Shown here: positions 36,741-44,703 of the stretch, piece after piece
Layout: each line of letters opens with the position of its first letter
Position numbering within the stretch: position 1 is the stretch's first letter
Assembly (NCBI RefSeq): GCF_900110075.1
Contig: NZ_FOCJ01000008.1
Coordinates: 62,001 to 126,000 of the forward strand
Source of the DNA: Paenibacillus sp. OV219
Lineage (GTDB): Bacteria > Bacillota > Bacilli > Paenibacillales > Paenibacillaceae
Reading direction: 5' to 3'
DNA: 64,000 nt
Translations under genes and position numbers: made by a program
Notes under the pieces: model-generated
What the model saw: only the letters and a program-made list of their open reading frames with translations
The model's database searches: none
Told to the model about the DNA's origin: nothing

Positions 36741-37517
36741 CTAATCATCAAGCTCTTCTTGTTCGCTTAACAGCTTCTTCAGCTTGAGCGTTGCCCTCCG
36801 TTGAATGCGGGAGATACTCATCTGCGAGATGCCGAGCATGTCGGCGATTTGCCGTTGCGGCAGTCCATCCTGATAGGCGAGCAGCAGCACGCGCTGCTCC
36901 GCAGGTTCAAGCTGCGCCATGGCGGCTTCCAGATCGAGCCGCTTATCAACGTTCTCGAAATCATCGAGCGGCGATCCGAGTAGATCGCCGAGCGTCGAGG
37001 TGCTGTCCTCCTCGGATATTGGCGTATCGAGGGAGACATAATGATACAGCTCGCGTCCGGCAAGAATTTCGGTCGTTTCTTCGACGGATAGCTCCATACG
37101 CTCCGCGATCTCATCCATTCTCGGTGAGCGTTCGAGCTTGACGGTTAATTCGTCGATCGTATGCTGAAGAGCAATGCCTTTCTCCTTAATGCGGCGGGGA
37201 ACCTGGACATACCACGACTTGTCGCGCAGGAAGTTCTTCATATGGCCGATGATGCTCTTCATCGCATAAGGCTCGAATTGCACCCCAAGGGTGCTATCGA
37301 ATTGGCTGAACAGGCGAAGAAGCGCCATCTGGCCGATTTGAATCAAATCCTCGTACAGGTCGGGACGGTTACGTGATATTTTACCGGCAGCCATTCGAAC
37401 CATAGGCTCATAATGGACGATCAGAAGCTCAGCGGTCTCATTATTCGGGTTTTTCTGATAGGCCGTAATGAGTTCGATGCCGCCGGCGCTCCGATGATTA
37501 GCCGGTTGCGTGCTCAT
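36741..37517 (-). CDS. sigB: General stress sigma factor SigB
   Basis: 258 residues, the SigB/SigF class size. Region 2 includes DLYEDLIQIGQMALLRLFSQFD and FEPYAMKSIIGHMKNFLRDKSW, region 3 PRRIKEKGIALQHTIDELT, and region 4 the helix-turn-helix GLPQRQIADMLGISQMSISRIQ. The start codon overlaps the rsbW stop by one base (TAATG), coupling regulator and anti-sigma synthesis. The order rsbV-rsbW-sigB matches the Bacillus operon, without rsbR, S, T, U or X. A GAAGCGCGC/GCGCGCTTC stem overlaps the stop codon. SigF of sporulation has a similar partner pair, but sequence and the SigB-type promoter favour SigB. Confidence 0.85.
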   Translation of the reverse strand: MSTQPANHRSAGGIELITAYQKNPNNETAELLIVHYEPMVRMAAGKISRNRPDLYEDLIQIGQMALLRLFSQFDSTLGVQFEPYAMKSIIGHMKNFLRDKSWYVQVPRRIKEKGIALQHTIDELTVKLERSPRMDEIAERMELSVEETTEILAGRELYHYVSLDTPISEEDSTSTLGDLLGSPLDDFENVDKRLDLEAAMAQLEPAEQRVLLLAYQDGLPQRQIADMLGISQMSISRIQRRATLKLKKLLSEQEELDD

Positions 37518-37990
37518 TAGAGATCACCGCTTCGGAGGAGCCGCTTGGTCAGCACGACCTCGGTTCCCATCTCGCTGCTCACGATCACATCATCCATTAA
37601 CGCTTGCATCAAGTAGAGTCCGAGACCGCCGGCCTGCAGCTCATCAATCGTTTGCCCGTCCACAGGCTGAGCCAACTTCGCTGCCGCCGCAGCATCGAAG
37701 CTGGATCCCTCGTCCTTCACAATGATGGAGAGGGCGTCGTACTTCTTCACGAAACGCACTTCAATCTGAGGCACGCTAGCCCCTGTCAGGACCGCACGGC
37801 TCCGCATGTCGCCATATGCATGAAGCACTGCATTGTTGCATGCCTCCGATACCGCAACTTTCATATCTTCGATTTCCTCGTAGGAGAAACCGATTTTGGC
37901 AGCGAGGCCATAGAGCGTCAGCCGTACCAAGTCAATATATTCCGCCGCTGCTGGCACTTTGAGCGTGATTAAGTCTTCATTATCGTTCAT
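37517..37990 (-). CDS. rsbW: Anti-sigma serine kinase RsbW
   Basis: 157 residues with a GHKL-type ATPase fold: the N box reads VAVSEACNNAVLHAYG, followed by IIVKDEGSSFD and GLGLYLMQALMDDV (G boxes). It would hold SigB inactive and phosphorylate RsbV. ATG follows AAAGGAATTC. It lies between rsbV (48-base gap) and sigB (one-base overlap). Length matches RsbW rather than the shorter SpoIIAB. Confidence 0.9.
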   Translation of the reverse strand: MNDNEDLITLKVPAAAEYIDLVRLTLYGLAAKIGFSYEEIEDMKVAVSEACNNAVLHAYGDMRSRAVLTGASVPQIEVRFVKKYDALSIIVKDEGSSFDAAAAAKLAQPVDGQTIDELQAGGLGLYLMQALMDDVIVSSEMGTEVVLTKRLLRSGDL

Positions 37991-38038
37991 AGTTGTGAAT
38001 TCCTTTCTGAAGGCTGGCCCTACCTATCGCCTTTAGGC

Positions 38039-38356
38039 CTATTTCAGTAAAAATGGTGTAATGCCTGTCATATCAAACAGCTTACGAATGTGCGGAGGTA
38101 CAGCGGTTACGGTGAATAGCGCTTCCTTCGCATGGCGGGCTTTCAGTACCGAGACAAGAATCCCGATACCCGTACTGTCGACGTAGCGCAGCTCCTGCAA
38201 GTTCAGAACCAATTCACGATCAGTCAGCTCGATGAGCGGGGTCATTGCCGCACGCATCTGCACTGCTGATTCCAGGTCAAGCTCACCGCAGACATAGACG
38301 GTGCACTTGCCCTCCTGATTTTCCGTTCGCAGCACTAATTTATCGGTGTGTTTCAT
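38039..38356 (-). CDS. rsbV: Anti-anti-sigma factor RsbV
   Basis: 105-residue STAS-domain protein. The phosphorylation site is in LRYVDSTGIGILVSVLKA, where the Ser or Thr after Asp is the RsbW target; when dephosphorylated it binds RsbW and frees SigB. VYVCGELDLESAVQMRAAM opens the fold. ATG 38356 is ten bases after GGGAG, and a SigB-type promoter begins about 40 bases upstream, giving the usual positive autoregulation. Confidence 0.92.
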   Translation of the reverse strand: MKHTDKLVLRTENQEGKCTVYVCGELDLESAVQMRAAMTPLIELTDRELVLNLQELRYVDSTGIGILVSVLKARHAKEALFTVTAVPPHIRKLFDMTGITPFLLK

Positions 38357-38395
38357 CGCGCAACGCTCCCAAATCGAATAATTTCTATAAGCATA

Positions 38396-38421
38396 TTACC
38401 CACGGAGACTTCTTTTGAATC
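38396..38421 (-). promoter_or_regulatory. SigB-type promoter of rsbV-rsbW-sigB
   Basis: On the minus strand GATTCAA, 13-base spacer, GGGTAA. It is the exact counterpart of the site before the response-regulator phosphatase gene at 33989-34014. It lies between rsbV and the end of the upstream regulator gene. Confidence 0.6.
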
Positions 38422-38437
38422 AAATTTGAATTCCAAG

Positions 38438-39577
38438 TTATGTAAAATAATCCGGTGTCGCTGTCGTTCCACCTACGACAAGCCGAGGCGGCAGCACGAT
38501 CTTCTTACGTTCCTGATCCGGGTTCTCGGCGAGTGAGAGGAGCAGCTTCGTCGCTTGTATCCCTATCTCTTCCTCTTGCTGAAGAATGCATGACGGACGT
38601 TTCGCCCAGCGATAGGAATGCTCCAGATCATCGAAGAAAATAACGGACAACTGCTCAGGGATCGAGAATTCCAGTCGTTCCGCCGCCAACATCACTTTCA
38701 GGCCGAGCGAGGAGTTAAGCGCGAAGATGGCAGTTACATCGGTGCTCTCACGCAGGAACCTCTCGATCTGTAAGGGATCCGTATTCGTGAAAACGAGTCT
38801 GGGGTCGCTAGAAATTCCGTGATCGGACAGTGCTCTGCGGTACCCTTCAAGCCGGTCCTCCATGCTCGATGTACCTTTGGCTGGAGCGGTCAGGAAAGCG
38901 ATTCGCGTGTGGCCGGATTGAATGAGATGGTTCGTCGCTTCATAAGCACCACCGAAGTGATCAGAGCAGACGCAGTTCGTCTCAAGCCCTTTCAAATAAC
39001 GATCGATGACGACGATCGGATAGCCGCGCAGCGACATTCGCAGGATATCTTCGTTATAGCTTTCTCCTTCTACGGGGTAAACAATTACACCGTCCACGCC
39101 AAATTCGTCAGCTTCTGCCAGAAGCGTGCACTCGGTATCTACAGACTCATGCGTGAGGGACACGATAACCCGGTAGCCTCCCAGCGCAGCTTCCTTCTCG
39201 ACGCCTTGCACGAGATGGACCATATAGGAGGTCTTGAGACTCGGAATCATCAGGGAGATCAGCTTCATCTTGCGCGGCTTCACGAGAGCAGCAGATGCTG
39301 AGGCTGATGTGGAGGCAGGCGGGTAAAGGACCGGCTCCCTGCTCTGCGGTCCATCGGCGACATAGGAGCCTCTCCCTTGAATACGGTAGACAGCCCCTTC
39401 TTCTACGAGGGTGGACAGTGCGCCTTTTACCGTAATGCGGCTGACGCCAAAATGCTCGGCTAGCTCGTTCTCTGAGGGCAGACGCTCTCCAGGCTTTAAT
39501 TTGCCTTGTGTGATTTGATCAACGATGTATGTGCGAATCTGCGTATATAAAGGCACTCGCTTCATTGGAACGGACAT
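38438..39577 (-). CDS. GntR-LacI hybrid (AraR-type) sugar-responsive repressor
   Basis: 379 residues. An N-terminal GntR winged helix (about 8-75: KPGERLPSENELAEHFGVSR, GALSTLVEEGAVYRIQGRG) is joined by an Ala/Ser-rich linker to a LacI-type sugar-binding domain (about 103-375) with LISLMIPSLKTSYMVHLVQG and GHTRIAFLTAP. This architecture is that of AraR, the arabinose repressor of Bacillus, though linker and operator here differ. ATG follows AGGAG. It is divergent from the GH127/ABC sugar operon, and identical inverted 14-bp sites cover both promoters, so it probably represses itself and that operon until its sugar binds. Confidence 0.9.
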   Translation of the reverse strand: MSVPMKRVPLYTQIRTYIVDQITQGKLKPGERLPSENELAEHFGVSRITVKGALSTLVEEGAVYRIQGRGSYVADGPQSREPVLYPPASTSASASAALVKPRKMKLISLMIPSLKTSYMVHLVQGVEKEAALGGYRVIVSLTHESVDTECTLLAEADEFGVDGVIVYPVEGESYNEDILRMSLRGYPIVVIDRYLKGLETNCVCSDHFGGAYEATNHLIQSGHTRIAFLTAPAKGTSSMEDRLEGYRRALSDHGISSDPRLVFTNTDPLQIERFLRESTDVTAIFALNSSLGLKVMLAAERLEFSIPEQLSVIFFDDLEHSYRWAKRPSCILQQEEEIGIQATKLLLSLAENPDQERKKIVLPPRLVVGGTTATPDYFT

Positions 39578-39643
39578 CGGTCTCCTACTCTCTAGCTTGA
39601 TATGATATAAGGACGGAGTCAGCCGGTTTCACTTGATATATTG

Positions 39644-39671
39644 AATATACAACTATTTACAGTGCATTCAA
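39644..39671 (-). promoter_or_regulatory. Promoter of the AraR-type gene with overlapping operator
   Basis: On the minus strand TTGAAT, 16-base spacer, TATATT. The operator AATATACAACTATT (plus-strand reading, 39644-39657) covers the -10 and half the spacer. The same 14-mer occurs inverted at 39746-39759. Confidence 0.7.
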
Positions 39672-39722
39672 ATCTTTTTCTTTACAGCATAGAGGGATCG
39701 GAGTATGATGCAATTAATTGAA

Positions 39723-39736
39723 TATTGTTAACAATA
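39723..39736. promoter_or_regulatory. 14-bp perfect palindrome between divergent promoters
   Basis: TATTGTTAACAATA is its own reverse complement. It sits just upstream of the -35 of the plus-strand operon promoter and may be another regulator's operator. Confidence 0.5.
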
Positions 39737-39739
39737 CCG

Positions 39740-39768
39740 TTGAGCAATAGTTGTATATTTGTTATAAG
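39740..39768 (+). promoter_or_regulatory. Promoter of the GH127/ABC sugar operon with operator in the spacer
   Basis: TTGAGC, 17-base spacer, TATAAG. The operator AATAGTTGTATATT (39746-39759), reverse complement of the site at 39644-39657, lies wholly between -35 and -10, an arrangement expected for repression. Confidence 0.7.
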
Positions 39769-39894
39769 CAGCTTGTTCATGTTCGTACCTTCAATGTCTT
39801 AACCCTCAGCGTTCATCTTCTTTAGCTATTTTAGCTATTTATGCACGATCCACCTCACAGAGCAATTGACTCCACGAGCAGTTTCTATTGCTAG

Positions 39895-40020
39895 CACGCC
39901 ACTTACAACAACCACAACAAACAATCACAAGCACTAGAAACAACCACAACCACAACAAACAATCACAACAAACAATCACAAGCACAACAAACAACCGAAC
40001 ATCTAATCCAACAATTTAAA
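39895..40020 (+). repeat. G-poor, C/A-rich leader segment with 18-bp repeats
   Basis: CACAACAAACAATCACAA occurs at 39913-39930, 39951-39968 and 39964-39981, inside a stretch with only about five G. If transcription starts near 39775, this forms part of a ~340-base untranslated leader before the first GH127-like gene. No open frame with a ribosome site is seen in it; the rest of 39775-40115 shows only the cre-like site. Confidence 0.7.
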
Positions 40021-40021
40021 A

Positions 40022-40036
40022 ATGTAAGCGCTCTAT
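40022..40036 (+). promoter_or_regulatory. cre-like CcpA site in the leader of the GH127/ABC operon
   Basis: ATGTAAGCGCTCTAT fits WTGNAANCGNWNNCW with one mismatch. It lies some 250 bases beyond the predicted transcription start, so CcpA would act as a roadblock, unless a second promoter lies nearby. Confidence 0.55.
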
Positions 40037-40115
40037 TTACGTGTCTGTCTCCATGATCAGCACGGCTTGTTTGCCGATTCCACATGAATCACATGCGAAT
40101 TAGTCAGGGGGAGTA

Positions 40116-41723
40116 ATGATGGTAATGGATGTAAAGATGCAATCAAGGCCGCAGACCTATTTCCTGCAGGAGGCGATTGAACGAGGCTTCAGTGCGATAG
40201 CGAACCGGCTGGACAGAGAACAGAATTACCGGCCGTACTTCCTGCTTCGTCTGAAGCCAGAGCCAAAGCTGGAGCATCATATTTGGGATCTTGGTGATAT
40301 GTGCAGCCGGTTCACGGATGCGTATTTGCTAGGCCGTTCGGTGACGGGATCATCCGACTACAAGGAAGAAGAAGAGGCGCTTCGCGCGATGCTGGACACT
40401 TGCGATCCGTTCCTCAACCCATTCATGGCCGGCAGAATGCTGCTCGCGTATGTCGATTTGTATCTCGATGCTCCGAGCGAGGAGCGACGGGAAACCGTGG
40501 AGCGGTTAGCCGCCTCGATCCGTGACAATGTGAAGCATGAAGGAGACTATAGCTATTGGTTCAAGCACGCTGACGGCTGGAACACGATGGAGCATGCGGT
40601 ATTCGGCGATTTCAACGGCTACCCGACATTCCCGCTCGGCGGAATTATGCTGGCGCTGGCTCGCTTCACGGAGAGCGTCAACGATGCACCGGATTGTGAG
40701 GATCTGCTCGATAGAATGTCCCGTTTCGTGCTGAATGTGAGCGGTACCTTTGAAGCTGACGGCCGCTATCAAGGGCATACGCACTCCGGCGGCATTCTAA
40801 CTGCAGCTGTAGCCATCATGCGGCGAGCGCTGCGGACGAATGATACGGCAGTTGTACAGCAGATGAAGAGCGTGTTCGACTGGACACTTCGCTTCTCAAG
40901 CAAGTGGGGCTGGGTGCCGGACGGCGTAGGTCCAGATGATGCCTCCTGCGAATCGTGCACGATTACGGATGCCATTCACCTTGGCTTGCTCATTGCTCGC
41001 CATATCGATGAGAGCTATTACGCCATTCTGGAGCGCTTCACACGCAATCAGCTGCTTGAGAACCAATTCGTACATACGGATCCGATGCTGCCTCAAGGCG
41101 ATTTCCCCGAGAAGCCGATCCTTGAGCGCGCGCTCTATGGCAGCTGGGCTTCCTGGTCGAAGCCAGGCTCGCTCGACAATTGCATCGAGAGCGTCGAAGG
41201 CTGCTGCTTGGGCGCAGGCATTCGCGCTTGCTACCTCGTCTGGGACGACATCGTGACGAAGAGGGATGGCGTCGTCAGTGTGAACATGGCGCTCAGCCGG
41301 AACAGCGAGTGGGTAGAGGTCATTAGCTATCAGCCATATGAAGGCAAGCTTGCGTTACTCATACATGACGCCCAAGCGCTACGAGTGAGAATCCCAGATT
41401 GGATCGCTCAGGAGGATGCTGTGCTTTCCGTTGATGGAGAGGCGTTGCCGATTACTGCCGACGAGAGCAGTTATATCTGCCTCGAGGGCTTGCAGCAAGG
41501 ACAGCTTATCGAGCTGCTTTACCCACTGACAACGATTGAGACGATTGAACGCGTATCCGGTCACGATTACAACGTCCGCTGGCGCGGTGATACCGTATTG
41601 TCGGTGACGCCGTCCGGTCAAATTTATCCGCTCTACCAACGGAAATGGATGGAGCAAGATAACACCCCGATGACTGGGGGCATCCCTTATGCGGATCAGC
41701 GCGGAGGGAATGTGCATTGGTAG
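40116..41723 (+). CDS. GH127-like (DUF1680) glycoside hydrolase, first copy
   Basis: 535 residues, predicted (alpha/alpha)6 barrel with a C-terminal beta domain. The key resemblance to GH127 beta-L-arabinofuranosidases is the zinc/cysteine site: C-E-S-C at 278-281 (the Glu-x-Cys pair) and Cys363-Cys364 in EGCCLGAG. In characterised GH127, a zinc-bound Cys of the CC pair is the nucleophile. No signal peptide, so it acts on imported oligosaccharides. ATG 40116 is very close to AGGGGGAG; ATG 40119 or 40125 are reasonable alternatives. First gene of the operon; a distant paralogue lies at 45589. Overall similarity to known GH127 looks low, so substrate is open. Confidence 0.75.
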   Translation: MMVMDVKMQSRPQTYFLQEAIERGFSAIANRLDREQNYRPYFLLRLKPEPKLEHHIWDLGDMCSRFTDAYLLGRSVTGSSDYKEEEEALRAMLDTCDPFLNPFMAGRMLLAYVDLYLDAPSEERRETVERLAASIRDNVKHEGDYSYWFKHADGWNTMEHAVFGDFNGYPTFPLGGIMLALARFTESVNDAPDCEDLLDRMSRFVLNVSGTFEADGRYQGHTHSGGILTAAVAIMRRALRTNDTAVVQQMKSVFDWTLRFSSKWGWVPDGVGPDDASCESCTITDAIHLGLLIARHIDESYYAILERFTRNQLLENQFVHTDPMLPQGDFPEKPILERALYGSWASWSKPGSLDNCIESVEGCCLGAGIRACYLVWDDIVTKRDGVVSVNMALSRNSEWVEVISYQPYEGKLALLIHDAQALRVRIPDWIAQEDAVLSVDGEALPITADESSYICLEGLQQGQLIELLYPLTTIETIERVSGHDYNVRWRGDTVLSVTPSGQIYPLYQRKWMEQDNTPMTGGIPYADQRGGNVHW

Positions 41724-41869
41724 ATTTGACGTAAGGGGGAGTGGAACTCGGTTCAATTGATTTGGGATGAGGGCTTGCGACTGGAACGGACAGGGCTTGG
41801 CGGGGTAGCTTCAAACTTCAAACTGATGTTTGCATGAACAACCTATCACATATTCAGGGGGAATAACTT

Positions 41870-43633
41870 GTGAGAATCCGTCAGAATGTAGGTATTTTGC
41901 TTACAGCAGCTTTAACGGTAGGTTTGGTCGGATGCGGCGGCAACAATGGCAACAATACGGGCAACAGCAGCAACGGTAACTCATCCAGCAATGCAACGAA
42001 TTCCACGAATACAACGAACTCCACGAATACGTCCAATTCAACGAACAGCTCGAATAACGCAAACACATCCAACTCGTCGAATTCATCCACTGGGGAAGTC
42101 GGCACCGTCGATAACCTGAAGATTACCGCGTTCAACTGGGGCTGGGATAACCCTGACCCGGCGAAGGACATCGTCTTACCGGAGCTGCAGAAGCGTCTTG
42201 GTCTGACAGACCTGACGTATGACGTTATCAAGACAGGCGGCTACGACGACGTCGTACAGAAGCTGCAGCTGTGGGCATCCACCGGCGGCTCCGACTGGCC
42301 GGATATCGTTACAACCGGCGCGGATTCCAGAACGAAGCTGATCTTGAACAACTTAGGCGAGAGCGGCAAGCTCGAAGACTTAACGCCATGGCTGGAGAAA
42401 TATCCGAATGTGAAGAACGCAGTAGAGAAGCTGCTCCCATTCACTTCAGATCCGCATGACGGCAAAATCTACAGCATTGCGCAAAACTTCTCCAACATGC
42501 AGGCGTACGCCATCGACCAGCCAACGATCTGGATTCGCAAGGATTGGCTCGACAAGCTGAACCTGCCGCTGCCGAAGACGGTCGACGATCTATACAACGA
42601 TCTAAAGGCATTCAAGGAGCAAATTAAAGACGTGAACGGCCAGCCAGTCATTCCGTATGCGGCATTCGGCGAGAACTTCCGCAATATGATCAAGCTGTTC
42701 TTCCCACCGGACCAGAACGACGGAACAGGCGTATGGTACACCGATGCGGACGGCAAGCCGGCTCGTTCCGATGTTAGTCAGTCAGAGAACTTGATCCGCG
42801 CGCTTACGTTCTACAACAAGCTGTATAACGAAGGCTTGATCGAGAAAGAAGCGTTCACGCTCAAGCAAGGCCAGATCGACGAGAAAGGCAACCAAGGCCG
42901 CTATGGCGCTGTGCACGGCGCTTATTGGGAGCAAGCGAATCCGTTCACGGACAGCATGAAGAAGACGGATCCGAAGGCGGAGTTCGTCGGCGTTCAGCTG
43001 TATGATCCTACAATCGCTTCCGGCCCAAGCCTGCCGAAGTTCAGACTGGAAGCATGGAGCCTCTGGGCGGTGAAAGCCGGCCTGCCGAAGGAAGAAGTCA
43101 ATACGTTCTTCAAGACGCTGGACTATGTCCTCTCTGAGGAAGGCACGATTCTAACGAAGTACGGCATCGAAGGTGCGCAGTGGGAGCGCAATGCAGACGG
43201 CAAGGTCGTTGATACGAAGTCGTTCTTCGACGAAACGCAAGGCGACTGGAACAAGCGCGCACACTTCGGTATCGACGTGTACTCCTTCATTCCTAATTAT
43301 GATGCGCTCATTAAGAACCAAGCGCCAACCGGCTATGAGATGCGTGAAGATATGATTGAGACGTGGAAGAACCTTGGCTCCAAGTTCCCAACCGAATACA
43401 TTACAGATCCGCAGCGTTATGTAGAGCCAGGCGATGTGGAGAACAAAGCGACTGTCGGTCAGAGCGAGCGCTACAAGCAACTGGTTGCGAAGGCGGTAAC
43501 GGCGAAAAATCCGGACGGCATCAAGAAGCTCGTTGAGGATTGGGGCAAGAACGTCAAAGCGCTTGGCTATGACAAAATCGTTGCAGAGCGCGAAGAAGCG
43601 GCGAAGTCGATCCACCTGGAGAATTTGAAGTAA
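41870..43633 (+). CDS. Sugar ABC transporter substrate-binding lipoprotein
   Basis: 587 residues. The lipobox LVGC gives Cys22 as the lipid-modified residue, followed by an unusually long Asn/Ser/Thr linker to about residue 75 and a type 1 extracellular solute-binding fold (ITAFNWGWDNPDPAKDIVLPEL... then DWPDIVTTGADSRTKLI). Size and build match the LplA-type binding proteins paired with LplB and YtcP permeases in Paenibacillus, which carry oligosaccharides. GTG 41870 follows AGGGGGAATA. No ATPase gene lies in the operon; such systems usually share a general MsmX-like ATPase encoded elsewhere. Confidence 0.93.
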   Translation: MRIRQNVGILLTAALTVGLVGCGGNNGNNTGNSSNGNSSSNATNSTNTTNSTNTSNSTNSSNNANTSNSSNSSTGEVGTVDNLKITAFNWGWDNPDPAKDIVLPELQKRLGLTDLTYDVIKTGGYDDVVQKLQLWASTGGSDWPDIVTTGADSRTKLILNNLGESGKLEDLTPWLEKYPNVKNAVEKLLPFTSDPHDGKIYSIAQNFSNMQAYAIDQPTIWIRKDWLDKLNLPLPKTVDDLYNDLKAFKEQIKDVNGQPVIPYAAFGENFRNMIKLFFPPDQNDGTGVWYTDADGKPARSDVSQSENLIRALTFYNKLYNEGLIEKEAFTLKQGQIDEKGNQGRYGAVHGAYWEQANPFTDSMKKTDPKAEFVGVQLYDPTIASGPSLPKFRLEAWSLWAVKAGLPKEEVNTFFKTLDYVLSEEGTILTKYGIEGAQWERNADGKVVDTKSFFDETQGDWNKRAHFGIDVYSFIPNYDALIKNQAPTGYEMREDMIETWKNLGSKFPTEYITDPQRYVEPGDVENKATVGQSERYKQLVAKAVTAKNPDGIKKLVEDWGKNVKALGYDKIVAEREEAAKSIHLENLK

Positions 43634-43708
43634 ACGTTGCAACGGGGGGAGCGCTATTAAGGCGCTCTCCTTGAATCATTCCTTGGCAAGAAGGAGGGTC
43701 ACTTACCG

Positions 43709-44689
43709 ATGACAACTCTCGTAGAAAGCCAGACGAACTCCGCAGCGGAACCAAGGCGCAAGGCAATGACGAAGCGGATCTTGCGCAAAATGTGGGACCA
43801 GCGCTGGCTTTACATTTTCACCATACCGGGCATTATCTTCTTCCTCTTGTTCTCGTATTATCCGATGGTCGGCATCATTATCGCTTTCCAGGACTACAAT
43901 CCGGTCAAAGGCTATTCCGGCAGTGAGTTCGTTGGACTCGATAACTTCAAGACGATCTTTAATCTGCCTGATTTCACGAATGCGCTTCGCAATACGATTA
44001 TTATTAGCGGGCTCAAGCTGCTGATCGGCTTTCCAGTTACCATTCTGTTCGCGCTCCTCATTAACGAGATTCACCAGACTGTATTTAAGCGCTTCGTGCA
44101 GACGATCAGCTACTTGCCGTACTTCATCTCCTGGGTCATCGCTGCAGGATTGTGGTACAAGATGCTATCCCCGGATGGCGGACTCATTAACGATATGCTG
44201 ACGCGCATCGGCTTCCTGAACGAACCGTTCTACTTCATGGGCAGTACGCAAGCTTTTCTGCCGATCGTCATCTTCACGGAACTATGGAAAAACATCGGCT
44301 TCAACGCCATTATCTATTTGGCTGCGCTGTCAGGTATCGATCCGCATCTGTACGAAGTGTCCAGCATCGACGGGGCAAGCCGTATTCGCCAAATTTGGCA
44401 TATTGCGCTGCCGGGCATCCGCGGCACGATGGTGCTGCTGTTCATCCTGAGCGCCTCCGGCCTAATGAGTGCAGGCTTCGACCAATTGTGGACGATGGGG
44501 AATCTGCAAGTGCAGGAGGTCGGCCAAATTCTCGATACGCTCATCTTGAGCTATCTGCGCAACTCGGGCGGTTTCATGGGCCTCTCGCTCGGCGCAACAA
44601 TGGGTGTGTTCCAAGCGACAGTCGGACTTATTCTGTTCCTCGTCTGTAACTTTGTTGCCAAGTTAATCAAGCAAGAGTCACTCATATAG
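43709..44689 (+). CDS. Sugar ABC transporter permease, LplB type
   Basis: 326 residues with six membrane segments: the first at about 31-53 (YIFTIPGIIFFLLFSYYPMV), then the family's FVGLDNFKTIF loop. The EAA loop that contacts the ATPase reads EVSSIDGASRIRQIWHIALP (about 214-233). It pairs with the YtcP-type permease next door to form the import channel. ATG 43709 with GAAGGAGGG upstream. The N-terminal 25 residues are polar and probably cytoplasmic. Confidence 0.93.
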   Translation: MTTLVESQTNSAAEPRRKAMTKRILRKMWDQRWLYIFTIPGIIFFLLFSYYPMVGIIIAFQDYNPVKGYSGSEFVGLDNFKTIFNLPDFTNALRNTIIISGLKLLIGFPVTILFALLINEIHQTVFKRFVQTISYLPYFISWVIAAGLWYKMLSPDGGLINDMLTRIGFLNEPFYFMGSTQAFLPIVIFTELWKNIGFNAIIYLAALSGIDPHLYEVSSIDGASRIRQIWHIALPGIRGTMVLLFILSASGLMSAGFDQLWTMGNLQVQEVGQILDTLILSYLRNSGGFMGLSLGATMGVFQATVGLILFLVCNFVAKLIKQESLI

Positions 44690-44703
44690 GGAGGCGTGCC
44701 GGC

